DNA from: Acidithiobacillus thiooxidans ATCC 19377
GTDB taxonomy: Bacteria > Pseudomonadota > Gammaproteobacteria > Acidithiobacillales > Acidithiobacillaceae
Assembly (NCBI RefSeq): GCF_009662475.1
Contig: NZ_CP045571.1
Span: forward strand, 318,501 to 382,500
Direction of reading: 5' to 3'
DNA: 64,000 nt
The notes beneath the pieces are model-generated. The model was given only the letters and a program-made list of their open reading frames with translations. It made no database searches and was not told where the DNA came from. Positions 29,501-38,431 of the stretch are shown in pieces. The translations under genes were made by a program, and so were the position numbers. Positions within the stretch are counted from its first letter, which is position 1. Every line of letters begins with the position of its first letter.

Positions 29501-29731
29501 CGGGCGGCCCATATCGCCGCGCGGTCGCGCTGCGGCAATGTTTACGTCAACCGCAACATGATTGGCGCGGTGGTTGGTGTGCAACCTTTTGGTGGCGAAG
29601 GCTTGAGTGGAACCGGCCCGAAGGCCGGTGGTCCCCATTATTTATTGCGCATGGTGGCCGAACAGACGGTGAGCATCAACACCACGGCAGCAGGAGGCAA
29701 CTCGGAGCTGCTCTCCCAGGGCCGATTGTAA
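26600..29731 (+). CDS. putA: Bifunctional proline dehydrogenase / P5C dehydrogenase
   Basis: PutA oxidises proline to glutamate in two steps. The 1043-residue protein has a proline dehydrogenase barrel (KLSALHPRF, RLVKGAYWD, ATHNAATI, about residues 130-470) and an aldehyde dehydrogenase domain with ISPWNFPLAIF near 675, the GSTGVARH block, AETGGINAMI and nucleophile C810 in SAGQRCSAL. It lacks the N-terminal ribbon-helix-helix domain of E. coli-type PutA, so it cannot repress its own gene. It is shorter than trifunctional PutA (about 1320). No proline transporter gene is adjacent. Confidence 0.94.
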   Translation: MSQTRLHTILPSDFNDSPDFLRESVTLPPPYRDENQQVEVLLSALSGNLNWLNVIDQARPWVEAVRKQPAPFWALESLLREYPITSAEGLALMRLAEALLRVPDTGTAALLAADQLGRARFAGEEKQSWITQISGRVLILSRRLLAEKETRSLVQRLGMNTVVTAAVRAIALLGRQFVLGQDLGEARRRSAEARKKQPALCYSYDMLGEGARNSADATRYAASYESALRVLATQPGSGGSRERDGISIKLSALHPRFEEAQRARLWKELFPKLQQLAELAAQGRLNLTLDAEESDRLELQLDLLDALQQHIAGQATCAGWDGLGIAVQAYQSRADAAIDEVLARTRRNQSRLMMRLVKGAYWDMEIKRAQEMGLSGYPVFTHKHHTDISYLAGAARLLENANGPQALVYPQFATHNAATIAAVLQLADQQPDARFEMQRLHGMGEGIYREVLRHARIQHLRIYAPVGRHRDLLAYLVRRLLENAANTSFVHQLANQHVAAEDLLVSPLWRAEETALPKPVEIYGHLHGELRLNSQGMDMTYIAERSPALEAALALRVKTPEEIQVEEVDPLMHTLHAGQMRWDAVPVERRAEILAQAAELLETRQDKLLALIMREAHKTLADAVAELREAVDFCRYYAIQAKALMRKEALPGPTGEANSLSLRGRGVFVCISPWNFPLAIFAGQVVAALVTGNSVAAKPAEQTMAIAQAFVELLWEAGVPRDVLALMPGAGETVGAALVEHPLTGGVVFTGSTGVARHIHQGLAAKEGPIVPLIAETGGINAMIVDSTALAEQVVDAVIASAFRSAGQRCSALRLLCVQEECAEEILTMLKGAMQELVIGPTIHYATDVGPVIDVEAQTNILAQIARVEQGGGKLLARCAWPPALLENARVTDDSVALTMQDDQQRNLHFVAPCAYAITHVSQVREEIFGPVLQVVTWKAGQIDALVDAINALGFGLTLGVQTRIDGRAAHIAARSRCGNVYVNRNMIGAVVGVQPFGGEGLSGTGPKAGGPHYLLRMVAEQTVSINTTAAGGNSELLSQGRL

Positions 29732-29734
29732 GGA

Positions 29735-31285
29735 TTATACGGGGGCTTTGAGTATCGGTGTGTCGAAATTCTGTTCGCGTAACTGGATGTTTTTCAGTTC
29801 GGCGGCACGTTCGAATTCACGAATGACTTCCAGCACGTCGTGATCAATGAAACGGACCTTTTTGCCATCCAGAATCACTTCGGCGTCTCTGGGCAGCCTT
29901 TCCAGAATGTGGGAAAGACGTGCCTTGTTGACGAAACTTACCTCCCTGTTCAGGGAGATTTTGTAGGCGTTACCCTCCCGCCCGATGTCGATGGCGCTGT
30001 GATAGTTAGCCTTGAGCACAAAGAAAATACCGGCCAGCAGTCCGATGACTACGCCGGTAATCAGACTGGTGAACAAAATCGCAATAATGGTGATGAGGAA
30101 GGGCAAATACTGGGATTTATCCAGCTTGAACATTTTTTGAAAAATTTTCGGATGAGCCAGTTTGAAACCGACGAAAATCAGGATGGAAGCCAGGGCAGCC
30201 AGCGGAATGTGATTCATCAGCGTAGCCAGAAACAGGACGGCCAGCAACAGAAAAATCCCGTGCAGAAAGGCGCTGGCTTTGGTGCGTGCCCCGGCCGCCA
30301 CGTTGGCCGTGCTCCGCACTATGACGGCGGCAACCGGAAGTCCACCAATGAGGCCGCTGGCGATGTTGGCCACTCCCTGTCCCAGCAGTTCGCGGTCAAG
30401 AGGGGTGCGTCTTTTGAAAGGATCCAGTTTGTCGGAGGCTTCTGTGGAAAGCAGGCTTTCCAGGCTGGCAATAAAGGTGATGGCGATAGCGGTCATCCAT
30501 ACGGTTTTTGAACCGATCATGCCCCAGTCAGGCATTTGCAGCATGCCCCTTAAGTCCGCCAGAGAACGAATTTCAGGCAGGTTGACCAGATTGCTTTTGT
30601 CGATAGCAAGCCCGGGCAGGGCATGGACAAACAGCACATTCAGGAGGGTTCCGAACACCACCGCCATCAACGGGCCGGAGAGCCAGGTCTGTTTGCGCAG
30701 GATGGCTATCTTATCCCAGACAATCAGGATGACCAGGGCCAGTACGCTGACCAGCAGCGCTCCCCATTCCACATGGGCGAGTGCGGCAATAACGGCACTG
30801 AAGGTGTTTTCTCCATGGGCATCAAAAAAATCCTGATTACCAAATTCGCCAATATCAAAACCAATGGCATAGGGAAATTGTTTGAGGATGATGATAATCC
30901 CGATGGCCGACAAAATACCCTGGATGACGGCCGACGGGAAAAAATAAGCCACCACCCCTGCACGCAAGAGCGCCAGAATAATCTGAATGCCGCCAGCAAT
31001 AACCACAGCGAGCAGTAACGCCGGAAAACTGTGCAGGGTTTCCATGGCCACCAGCAGCGTGGCCACAATGGCTGGGGTGGGGCCACTGACGGCCAGGGGC
31101 GAGCGGCTGAACAGAGGAACCAGAACCCCACCCATGATGCCAGCGATCAAACCCGCAATCAGTGGGGTGCCGGAAGCCAGGGCGACTCCAAGACAGAGGG
31201 GCATGGCGACCAGAGCGACGACCACGGCGGCAGGCGCATCGGCCCGTAGATTTTTGAGTGGGGAAAGATTGATTGACTGATTCAT
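29735..31285 (-). CDS. SulP family anion transporter
   Basis: This 516-residue protein has the SulP membrane domain of about 10-12 spans. Near the start it reads LRADAPAAVVVALVAMPLCLGVALASG (key block VALVAMPLCLG), followed by GPTPAIVATLL and a VIVRSTANVAAGARTK block. A short STAS-type domain (about residues 430-510, VILDGKKVRFIDHDVLEVI) ends it. SulP proteins carry sulfate, bicarbonate or other anions; in autotrophs many act on bicarbonate, but the substrate cannot be read here. The start at 31285 has GGAAC 6 bases upstream. It ends 3 bases from putA, convergent, with no visible terminator between them. Confidence 0.88.
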   Translation of the reverse strand: MNQSINLSPLKNLRADAPAAVVVALVAMPLCLGVALASGTPLIAGLIAGIMGGVLVPLFSRSPLAVSGPTPAIVATLLVAMETLHSFPALLLAVVIAGGIQIILALLRAGVVAYFFPSAVIQGILSAIGIIIILKQFPYAIGFDIGEFGNQDFFDAHGENTFSAVIAALAHVEWGALLVSVLALVILIVWDKIAILRKQTWLSGPLMAVVFGTLLNVLFVHALPGLAIDKSNLVNLPEIRSLADLRGMLQMPDWGMIGSKTVWMTAIAITFIASLESLLSTEASDKLDPFKRRTPLDRELLGQGVANIASGLIGGLPVAAVIVRSTANVAAGARTKASAFLHGIFLLLAVLFLATLMNHIPLAALASILIFVGFKLAHPKIFQKMFKLDKSQYLPFLITIIAILFTSLITGVVIGLLAGIFFVLKANYHSAIDIGREGNAYKISLNREVSFVNKARLSHILERLPRDAEVILDGKKVRFIDHDVLEVIREFERAAELKNIQLREQNFDTPILKAPV

Positions 31286-31403
31286 GAAAAGTTCCAAAAA
31301 GATAGCAGGAAACTTATGAGTCGCGGAGCACGGTGCAAGCAATCACATGGTATCTTTTTAATTGCCAGTGAGTGTATAGGGGGGGCTGGTAATCAGCAAG
31401 CAT

Positions 31404-31428
31404 TAAAAAAGGCCCCGGATGGGGCCTT
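31404..31428 (-). terminator. Rho-independent terminator of metE
   Basis: On the minus strand AAGGCCCC pairs with GGGGCCTT around a 4-base loop and is followed by a run of T. It lies just after the metE stop. Confidence 0.93.
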
Positions 31429-31451
31429 GTCAGTTTGAAGCCGGTCTTCAA

Positions 31452-33806
31452 TCAGGCGTGTTTGGCACGTACCTGTTTGGCTGCCTCGACCATGTTTTCC
31501 AGAGCCGGGGTGACTTCTGCCCACTTACGGGTTTTCAGACCACAGTCGGGGTTGATCCACAGCCGCTCTGCGGGAACCACTTTGACCGCTTTTTCCATCA
31601 GGCCGACCATTTCTTCCACGCTGGGAACGCGGGGAGAGTGAATGTCATATACGCCAGGTCCGATTTCATTGGGGTAGTTGAAAGTGGCAAAAGCATCCAG
31701 CAACTCCATTTGTGAACGGGAAGTTTCAATGGTAATGACATCTGCATCCATGGCCGCAATGGCGGGGAGGATGTCATTGAATTCCGAGTAGCACATATGG
31801 GTGTGAATCTGCACGTCATCAGGCGCAATTTGCGCAGAAATGCGGAATGCACGCGATGCCCAGTTCAGATACTGATCCCAGTCCTTGCGCTTCAGGGGGA
31901 GTCCTTCACGGTAGGCGGGTTCGTCAATCTGGATGATGCCGATACCGGCGTCGATCAGATCCTTGACCTCGTCGCGGATGGCCAGCGCAATCTGCAGTGC
32001 CGTTTTTTCACGGGGCTGATCATCGCGTACAAAAGACCACTGCAGGATGGTCACCGGGCCGGTAAGCATGCCTTTCATGGGCCGCTGGGTGAGAGACTGG
32101 GCATATTTGCTCCAGGTCACGGTCATGGGGGTAGGACGGGATACGTCACCGAAAATCAACGGCGGCTTGACGTAACGTGAACCGTAACTCTGCACCCAGC
32201 CATGCCGGGTAAAAGCGAATCCAGCGAGCTGTTCGCCGAAGTATTCCACCATATCATTGCGTTCGGGCTCGCCATGGACCGGCACGTCAATACCCAGACG
32301 TTCCTGTTCTTTCACGACCAGCGCAATTTCTGCTTCCATGGCTTTCTGGTAGTCGGCATTGCTCAGTTCGCCCTTGCGATTTTGCAGGCGGGCTTTACGA
32401 ATTTCGGGAGTCTGCGGGAAACTGCCGATACTGGTGGTGGGGAAGGCCGGCAGTTTGAAACGGGCACGCTGTGCGGCTTCACGGGTCTGGAAAGCACTTT
32501 TGCGCTGGCCATCATCGTTGCCCAAACCTTCCAGACGCTGGGCAACGGCCGGGTTGTGGATACGTGGTGAAGTTTTACGTGCTTGTACGGCGGCACGTGC
32601 GGTTGACAGTTCCTGCGCTACGGCTGCCACGCCTTCATTCAGGGCACGACCAATAATGGCAACTTCATCGAGCTTTTGTACGGAGAAAGCCAGCCATGAT
32701 TTCAATTCGGCGTCGAGTTCGTTTTCCTGATCCAGATCAACCGGGGTGTGCAACAGGCTGCAGGAAGGCGCTACCCAGAGACGGTCTCCCAGCTGTTTAT
32801 GTGCAGGTTCCAGGATCTTGATGGCAGCATCCAGGTCGGCGCGCCAAACATTGCGGCCATCTACCACGCCCAGAGAAAGCACTTTGTCAGCCGGATAATT
32901 TTTCAGGAAGCTGTCCAGCTGCTGCGGAGCGCGCCGCAAATCCAGATGCAGGCCGGCGACGGGAAGGGCTTTGAGAGCCTCGGCATGCTCCGCTACAGAA
33001 TCAAAATAGGTGGCCAGCAATACCTTGGGGCTTTTGCCCTTGCTGAGGGTCTGGTAGGCAGAGGTCAGAGCCTGGTGCCATTCGGCGGGCAGGTCCAGTG
33101 CCAGAGCGGGTTCATCCATTTGCACCCATTCCACGCCCATGCCGGCAAGACGCTCGAGTATTTCGGCATAAACAGGCAGCACCTTGGGCAGCAAAGTCAG
33201 ACGGTCAAAGCAGGCATTACCCACCGGTGCACCATGACCATGACAGGCGCTGTCGTCATGATGATGTTGGGCTTCGTGATGGGCTTCGGCATTCAGATCT
33301 TTTTCCTTGCCCAGCCACAGATAGGTGATGGGACCGACCAGTACGGGCTTGGCCTTGAGGCCCAGGGCCTGGGCTTCCTTGATTTGGTCGAACAGGCGTT
33401 CGCTGCTCAGGTGAAACTCCATGTTTTCATGGAATTCCGGCACAATGAAGTGATAGTTGGTATCAAACCATTTGGTCATTTCCATGGCGGGCTGGGTGCT
33501 GGAGCCACGTGCCATGGCAAAAAAGGTATCCAGACCCACCAGACCGCCGGAGAATCCGTAACGGGGAGGAATGGCACCGAGGGTGCAGCTCATGTCCAGC
33601 ATGTGATCGTAGAGGCTGAAATCACCAACCGGGATGAAGTCCATCCCACAGGTCTGCTGGATTTTCCAGTGACGGTCACGCAACTGGGCAGCGCGGGACT
33701 GCAGTTCCTGCTCATCAATTTCTTTGGACCAGAAGCTTTCCAGTGCTTTTTTGAGTTCGCGTTTATGACCGATACGCGGAAAACCGAGACTGTGAACGGA
33801 CGTCAT
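31452..33806 (-). CDS. metE: Cobalamin-independent methionine synthase
   Basis: MetE transfers a methyl group from 5-methyltetrahydropteroyl-triglutamate to homocysteine. The 784-residue protein has both barrels, the N-terminal [16 protein letters not shown] and the C-terminal zinc site HTHMCYSEF and [11 protein letters not shown]. The ATG at 33806 has GAGGAG eight bases upstream; the ATG two codons earlier is too close. Residues about 171-198 form a His/Asp-rich insertion (H176, H177, H181-183, H189, H191, C188) between LWLGKEKD and FDRLTLLP, where I recall E. coli MetE being continuous. The insertion may bind metal; the core looks fully active. Confidence 0.95.
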   Translation of the reverse strand: MTSVHSLGFPRIGHKRELKKALESFWSKEIDEQELQSRAAQLRDRHWKIQQTCGMDFIPVGDFSLYDHMLDMSCTLGAIPPRYGFSGGLVGLDTFFAMARGSSTQPAMEMTKWFDTNYHFIVPEFHENMEFHLSSERLFDQIKEAQALGLKAKPVLVGPITYLWLGKEKDLNAEAHHEAQHHHDDSACHGHGAPVGNACFDRLTLLPKVLPVYAEILERLAGMGVEWVQMDEPALALDLPAEWHQALTSAYQTLSKGKSPKVLLATYFDSVAEHAEALKALPVAGLHLDLRRAPQQLDSFLKNYPADKVLSLGVVDGRNVWRADLDAAIKILEPAHKQLGDRLWVAPSCSLLHTPVDLDQENELDAELKSWLAFSVQKLDEVAIIGRALNEGVAAVAQELSTARAAVQARKTSPRIHNPAVAQRLEGLGNDDGQRKSAFQTREAAQRARFKLPAFPTTSIGSFPQTPEIRKARLQNRKGELSNADYQKAMEAEIALVVKEQERLGIDVPVHGEPERNDMVEYFGEQLAGFAFTRHGWVQSYGSRYVKPPLIFGDVSRPTPMTVTWSKYAQSLTQRPMKGMLTGPVTILQWSFVRDDQPREKTALQIALAIRDEVKDLIDAGIGIIQIDEPAYREGLPLKRKDWDQYLNWASRAFRISAQIAPDDVQIHTHMCYSEFNDILPAIAAMDADVITIETSRSQMELLDAFATFNYPNEIGPGVYDIHSPRVPSVEEMVGLMEKAVKVVPAERLWINPDCGLKTRKWAEVTPALENMVEAAKQVRAKHA

Positions 33807-33901
33807 GGGCATTACTCCTCTGCGAAAATTGTCGCCATCATGCCCTGCCCGGAGTCTCTGCTCAAGAGGGAATTTTTAGGCGTTCAGATGAAAAGCATTC
33901 A

Positions 33902-34687
33902 TCAGTCCATGCGAAAGCCACGATGCAGGGCGACAATACCACCCGACAGGTTGAACACGTCAACCCGTTCCAGACCGGCTTCTTCCATCATCATTTTGAA
34001 GGTTTCCTGATCGGGGAAGCGGCGGATGGATTCCACCAGATATTGATAGCTGTCCCGATCCCTGGCGACGAGTTCGCCAATGCGCGGCAGTAACTTGAAG
34101 GAATACAGATCATAAATGGACTGCAACCCCGGCCAGCGCGGGTGTGAAAACTCCAGAATCAACGCCCGCCCGCCGGTTTTGAGGACGCGGTGAATTTCCT
34201 TCAAGGCCCGTTCGGGATGGGTCATGTTGCGGATGCCAAAGGCCAGGGTGACCAGGTCGAATTCGCGGTCGGGAAAGGGGAGTTCTTCCGCATTGGCTTC
34301 GACAAACTCAACCCCGGCGATGATGCCCCTATCAGCCAGGCGGTTTTCGCCAACCGCCAGCATTTCCGGATTGATATCGGAGACCACAATGGAACCATTG
34401 GGTTTGATGCGCGGATAAATGGCGGCAGCCAGGTCACCCGTGCCTCCGGCGAGATCTAGCACCCGTTGGCCGGGACGGGGACGGGCGAGGTCAACCGTGA
34501 AGCGTTTCCACAGGCGATGCACACCCAGTGACATCAGGTCGTTCATCAGGTCGTATTTACCCGCGACACTGCTGAAAACCCCTTTGACCAGGTGTTCTTT
34601 TTCCGTTTCCGGAACTTCCTGATAACCAAAGTGGGTGGTGGGCACGAGCGCCTGATCCTGCATGTCCTCTCCCTGTTGATCACTCAT
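33902..34687 (-). CDS. ubiE: Ubiquinone/menaquinone methyltransferase
   Basis: UbiE is the SAM-dependent C-methyltransferase of quinone synthesis. The 261-residue protein has KGVFSSVAGKYDLMNDLMS near residue 35, SAM motif I VLDLAGGTGDLAA (about 75-87) and TLAFGIRNMTHPERAL (about 147-162). The start at 34687 has AGGAG 8 bases upstream; the first ATG is too close to it. A GST-like gene reads into it from upstream, 37 bases away. Confidence 0.94.
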   Translation of the reverse strand: MSDQQGEDMQDQALVPTTHFGYQEVPETEKEHLVKGVFSSVAGKYDLMNDLMSLGVHRLWKRFTVDLARPRPGQRVLDLAGGTGDLAAAIYPRIKPNGSIVVSDINPEMLAVGENRLADRGIIAGVEFVEANAEELPFPDREFDLVTLAFGIRNMTHPERALKEIHRVLKTGGRALILEFSHPRWPGLQSIYDLYSFKLLPRIGELVARDRDSYQYLVESIRRFPDQETFKMMMEEAGLERVDVFNLSGGIVALHRGFRMD

Positions 34688-34729
34688 ACGCATGACTCCT
34701 GTGCAAATCGTAAATGCGGCAGCTTGTAT

Positions 34730-35386
34730 TCAGACTGAGCGTAGCAGAAGACTGCCTTTTTCGCTGATATAATTCCGCAGCCGTTCTGGAAAGTCGGCGG
34801 TTACGGAGCCTGCTACCTCGGGTAATTCCATGAGTAAGGCCGTCCAGCGGCGCAGTTTGCCCAAGGATTCCCAACGCGGCAATGGCCGTAATGCGTGCAG
34901 AATTTCCATGCGCATGAATAAGGGAGCAAAGGCAGCATCCACCAGACTGAAATGTTGACCCGCAAAAAATGGTCCTTCGGCCATGTTTTTTTCCAACCGC
35001 TCAAGCTTGTCAAAAAGCTGGCGACTGGCCGCCGTAAAAGGTTCTTCACCCTGGGCCACCATCATCTGGAACTGATCACCAATCATTTCGCTGCCAAAGG
35101 CAATCCAGGCGCGGTGCCGGGCGCGTTCCAGCGGGTCAGAAGGATGCAGTGGCGGTGCAATGGTTTCATCCAGATATTCATTAATCACCTGAGACTCGAA
35201 CAGTACGGCGTCAGTGCCGATTTTCAGGCAGGGGACCCTGCCCATGGGCGAAAGTTCGAGAAACCATTCGGGTTTGTGGGCGAGATCAATGTGCGTCAGT
35301 TTGAAGACTACCTGTTTGTGCAGCAGAGTAATCACCGAACGCTGTACATAGGGGCAGAGGGGGAAGCTGATCAGTTCCAGGGTCAT
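34730..35386 (-). CDS. Glutathione S-transferase family protein
   Basis: This 218-residue protein has a thioredoxin-like N-terminal domain with LCPYVQR (C11-P-Y) and an all-helical C-terminal domain (about 85-215). SPMGRVPCL and LFESQVINEYLDE are GST glutathione-site signatures. The CPY motif puts it near the omega/dehydroascorbate-reductase or SspA-like groups, with a catalytic Cys rather than Tyr or Ser. The substrate is unknown. It is between metW and ubiE on the same strand. Confidence 0.85.
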   Translation of the reverse strand: MTLELISFPLCPYVQRSVITLLHKQVVFKLTHIDLAHKPEWFLELSPMGRVPCLKIGTDAVLFESQVINEYLDETIAPPLHPSDPLERARHRAWIAFGSEMIGDQFQMMVAQGEEPFTAASRQLFDKLERLEKNMAEGPFFAGQHFSLVDAAFAPLFMRMEILHALRPLPRWESLGKLRRWTALLMELPEVAGSVTADFPERLRNYISEKGSLLLRSV

Positions 35387-35407
35387 GGCGTTCTCCTCGC
35401 ATGAGCT

Positions 35408-36013
35408 TCAGCGTGCGACCAGGGCGCAACGATATAAAGCGACTTCTCCAAATAGGTTGGGTAACAAACGGTTGCGCCAAGTGCTGCGCCGCCGCTCATT
35501 GAGCACGACCCGCTGATGGATGGCGATGCCGTTGTCGGCACAGAGTTGTTCAAAGTCACGAATCGTACACAGATGGATGTTGGGGGTATCGTACCACGTA
35601 TGGGGCAAGGCGTCTGTGGTGGGCATTTTGCCCAGCACGCCCAGTTGCCAGCGCGCATGCCAGTGTCCCATATTGGGAAAGGTGACAATGACCTCACGGC
35701 CGACGCGTAACATTTCCAGTAATAACTGACGGGGATAGGTAGAAGCCTGCAGGGTCAGGGAAAGTACTACTGTATCGACACTCTGGTCTGCAAAATTTTT
35801 GAGTCCCTGATCAAGATCCTGCTGAATGACCGGAATTCCGCGTCGGATGGCGGCGACGACCCGATCTTCCTCAATTTCCACCCCATAACCTTGCACGCCC
35901 TTTTCGGCGCGCAAATAGGCCAGCAGTTCTCCTTCCCCGCAGCCCAGATCGAGAATGCGGCTTTGCGGGGGAATCCATTCGGCGATAATGGCCAGATCCT
36001 GGCGTAGCTTCAT
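35408..36013 (-). CDS. metW: Methionine biosynthesis protein MetW
   Basis: This 201-residue SAM-methyltransferase-fold protein has [16 protein letters not shown] (residues about 19-34) and [14 protein letters not shown] (about 112-125), the MetW signatures. MetW is coupled to MetX and is needed for its activity in some bacteria, though the reaction is unclear. Its start overlaps the metX stop by 4 bases, supporting a joint role in methionine synthesis. Confidence 0.92.
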   Translation of the reverse strand: MKLRQDLAIIAEWIPPQSRILDLGCGEGELLAYLRAEKGVQGYGVEIEEDRVVAAIRRGIPVIQQDLDQGLKNFADQSVDTVVLSLTLQASTYPRQLLLEMLRVGREVIVTFPNMGHWHARWQLGVLGKMPTTDALPHTWYDTPNIHLCTIRDFEQLCADNGIAIHQRVVLNERRRSTWRNRLLPNLFGEVALYRCALVAR

Positions 36014-37161
36014 AGTCCGATTTCCTCTGCAACGCGTTGCAGATAAGTGCCGAGAACGGCGACATATTGGGGAATGGGCATTAAAAAGGAATCGTGGCCG
36101 TGGGTGGCCTCAATTTCCGCATAGCTGACATCGCGATTACAGGTATATAGTGCCTGCACGATTTCGCGGGAGCGTTCCGGGGAAAACCGCCAGTCAGAAC
36201 TGAAAGAGACTACCAAAAATGCCGCCTGCACCCGCGCAAAGGCTTCCGCCAGGCTGCCGCCATACGCACTGGCCGGATCAAAATAATCCAATGCCTTGGT
36301 AATATATAAATAGCTGTTGGCATCAAAGCGTTCGACAAAGCTTGAACCCTGATAGCGCAAATAACTTTCCACCTCAAAATCCACATCAAAGCCAAAGGAA
36401 AAGGCCTTGCCGCCCCGGGTATCCCGGCCGAACTTGGTGCGCATGGCGTCGTCGGAAAGATAGGTGATGTGGCCGATCATCCGTGCCAGTGACAGTCCCC
36501 GGCGCGGTTTGGTGTCATGGGCATAATAGCGGCCATTGTGAAAATCCGGATCCGTCATGATGGCCTGGCGACAAACTTCGTTGAAGGCGATGTTCTGCGC
36601 CGTCAGTTTGGGCGCAGCAGCAATGACCACGGCGTTACGCAGCCGGTCCGGATAATCCATGCTCCATTGCATAACCTGCATGCCACCCAGGCTGCCGCCA
36701 ATAACCGCTGCCCATTGTTCAATCTCCAGATGATCGGCCAGGTCGGCCTGGGTTTTTACCCAGTCGCGGACGGTGACCATAGGAAAATCCAGACCCCAGG
36801 GAGTGCCGGTTTCAGGATTGATGCTGGCTGGACCCGTTGAGCCTTTGCAGGACCCAATAAAATTGGCGCAGACGAAAAAAAACTGTTCAGTATCCATGGC
36901 CTTGCCGGGTCCAAGCAGATGCTCCCACCAGCCCGGCTTACGATCATCCATGTGATGATACCCGGCAGCGTGATGATCACCAGAAAGCGCATGGCAGAGT
37001 AAAATCGCGTTACTGTGATCCTTGTTCAAGGCCCCATAACTTTCATAAACCAGGGTGTAACCCGGCAAGCTGCGCCCACACTCCAGTTGCAGGTCAGCTG
37101 GAAAAGTGACCGTCTGCGGGGTTACCAGTCCAACGGAATCAGCGGGTATCTGAGCAGGCAT
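36010..37161 (-). CDS. metX: Homoserine O-acyltransferase MetX
   Basis: MetX acylates homoserine, the first committed step of methionine synthesis. The 383-residue alpha/beta hydrolase has the [10 protein letters not shown] block near residue 56, the nucleophile elbow [12 protein letters not shown] (about 152-163), SDWRFSP and the late ATHGHDSFL His motif. Whether acetyl- or succinyl-CoA is used cannot be read from the motif alone. It is followed by metW. The upstream region holds repeat copy D. Confidence 0.93.
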   Translation of the reverse strand: MPAQIPADSVGLVTPQTVTFPADLQLECGRSLPGYTLVYESYGALNKDHSNAILLCHALSGDHHAAGYHHMDDRKPGWWEHLLGPGKAMDTEQFFFVCANFIGSCKGSTGPASINPETGTPWGLDFPMVTVRDWVKTQADLADHLEIEQWAAVIGGSLGGMQVMQWSMDYPDRLRNAVVIAAAPKLTAQNIAFNEVCRQAIMTDPDFHNGRYYAHDTKPRRGLSLARMIGHITYLSDDAMRTKFGRDTRGGKAFSFGFDVDFEVESYLRYQGSSFVERFDANSYLYITKALDYFDPASAYGGSLAEAFARVQAAFLVVSFSSDWRFSPERSREIVQALYTCNRDVSYAEIEATHGHDSFLMPIPQYVAVLGTYLQRVAEEIGL

Positions 37162-37256
37162 TGTGTGCTTTTCTAATCATCAAACAGAGCCGGAAGAGTC
37201 TAAACGTCAAGACCGTCGGCGACAAGCGGCGTAAGGCGGCAGCATTTTGTGTTTAT

Positions 37257-37452
37257 CCTAACAGCAGTTGCCATGGGTGCTTTTTGCTCCGTTGTTCCTC
37301 GCCTGTTGTTCTATGGCTCATCCTGCTGTCAGGAGAGAACTCGCCCTACGGGCTCAAACAGCTCTCCTGACGGGCGCAGGATTTCGCCAAGAACAACAAC
37401 GGCTCAGAACAAAAGTCGCGGCAAAGCACCTACGGCAACTGCTGTTTTTAGG
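37257..37452 (+). repeat. Dispersed ~195-bp palindromic repeat, copy D
   Basis: This copy lies in the 373 bases between the divergent metX and a membrane-protein gene. Its tips carry ACAGCAGTTGCC and the matching complement, whereas copies B and C have ACGGCA at this point; both arms differ together. The central stem and GCCC-TAC-GGGC hairpin are shared with the other copies. A GTTTAT flanks it on both sides (37251 and 37452), possibly a duplicated target. Bases 37162-37256 and 37453-37534 show no other gene. Confidence 0.9.
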
Positions 37453-37534
37453 TTTATGCGCCTTGATGGTTTAGAATCAAAAGAGATAGCATGAGCGACA
37501 AGTTGTGCTTGGCTGTGCGTCATGTTGCCGGGAG

Positions 37535-38326
37535 ATGATTTTGGCCTGGAAGTGGGTAAATCGTGTAGTGAGCTGGGTCGAAGGGGGTGCTGAGCTGGTA
37601 GTGGCCCGGCCTCGGCCATGGCTGCTGCTTTCCGCTGCTGCATTGGTGTTTGCGGCCATTCCCTTTCCCGAATGGTTGATGTACGCCATGGCGCCCTTTG
37701 GCCTGCTGTTTGGCCTGGAAATCGCTGCCAATACCGATGAAGAAACGGAATCTTATACGAACCGACAAATGCGGCATGCCCTCCATGTGGCGGTGGTTTG
37801 GGGTATGCTTTTTGCCGTTTTTGGCATGATTTTCGAATTTGGCCAAGACATAGTGGTCATGGGCAGCTTGCTGGCCGGGATAAATATTCCCTGGCATGAC
37901 GACTCGGGCATGGGTCAGGGATTCTGGGGCTGGTGGTTCGCTTTCGGACAGCGGTTTTCGGATTTATCGCTAATGCCTTACTTCTGGTTCTCTCCGGCTT
38001 TTTTCGGGATTGCCCTTGCTTTGCACAAAGGACATGGCTGGCTGGAGTCAGAAGTGGAAACTACACTCACCCTGCTGTTCAGGCCGGAATTGCGGGATCC
38101 TCTGATCGGTCTCTGGGCCGTCATTTTGCTGGCGAATCTGTTTATGCCAGCTTTTTCCCAGTTATGGTTGGGCTTGATTGTCTGGGTGTTGGGTCCACCG
38201 GTCATCCATGTGGCCTATCAGGATATTTTTGCTGACAAGCGGCGTCCTCCCCGAAAAAAGAAAGAAAAGAAGGCCGCCCGCTTTGTACTCGCCCATCACC
38301 CGCAGCCGGTGCGTGTCAAACTCTGA
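37535..38326 (+). CDS. Multi-pass membrane protein of unknown function
   Basis: The protein has 263 residues if the ATG at 37535 is used. A TTG at 37541 has better spacing to GGGAG (6 bases), and the frame is open to 37505. It has about five hydrophobic spans, many Trp residues, a loop with GQGFWGWWFAFGQRF near residue 130, and a strongly basic Lys/Arg tail (KRRPPRKKKEKKAARF). There is no signal peptide. I do not recognise the family. It is divergent from metX behind a palindromic repeat and co-directional with glyA 105 bases later. Confidence 0.7.
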   Translation: MILAWKWVNRVVSWVEGGAELVVARPRPWLLLSAAALVFAAIPFPEWLMYAMAPFGLLFGLEIAANTDEETESYTNRQMRHALHVAVVWGMLFAVFGMIFEFGQDIVVMGSLLAGINIPWHDDSGMGQGFWGWWFAFGQRFSDLSLMPYFWFSPAFFGIALALHKGHGWLESEVETTLTLLFRPELRDPLIGLWAVILLANLFMPAFSQLWLGLIVWVLGPPVIHVAYQDIFADKRRPPRKKKEKKAARFVLAHHPQPVRVKL

Positions 38327-38431
38327 TGAGTTTCATTCATGACTTGCACGCATTTTTTACCCTTGCCGTTCGTTCTTGCATCCATTAGTGTCTAGCCACA
38401 ATTTTAACGGAAGTTTTTGAAGGAGTGCACC

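Noticed and set aside
32748-34010. 420-codon open frame opposite metE
   Set aside because: It is antisense to a certain gene, shows no recognisable domain and reflects codon bias of metE.
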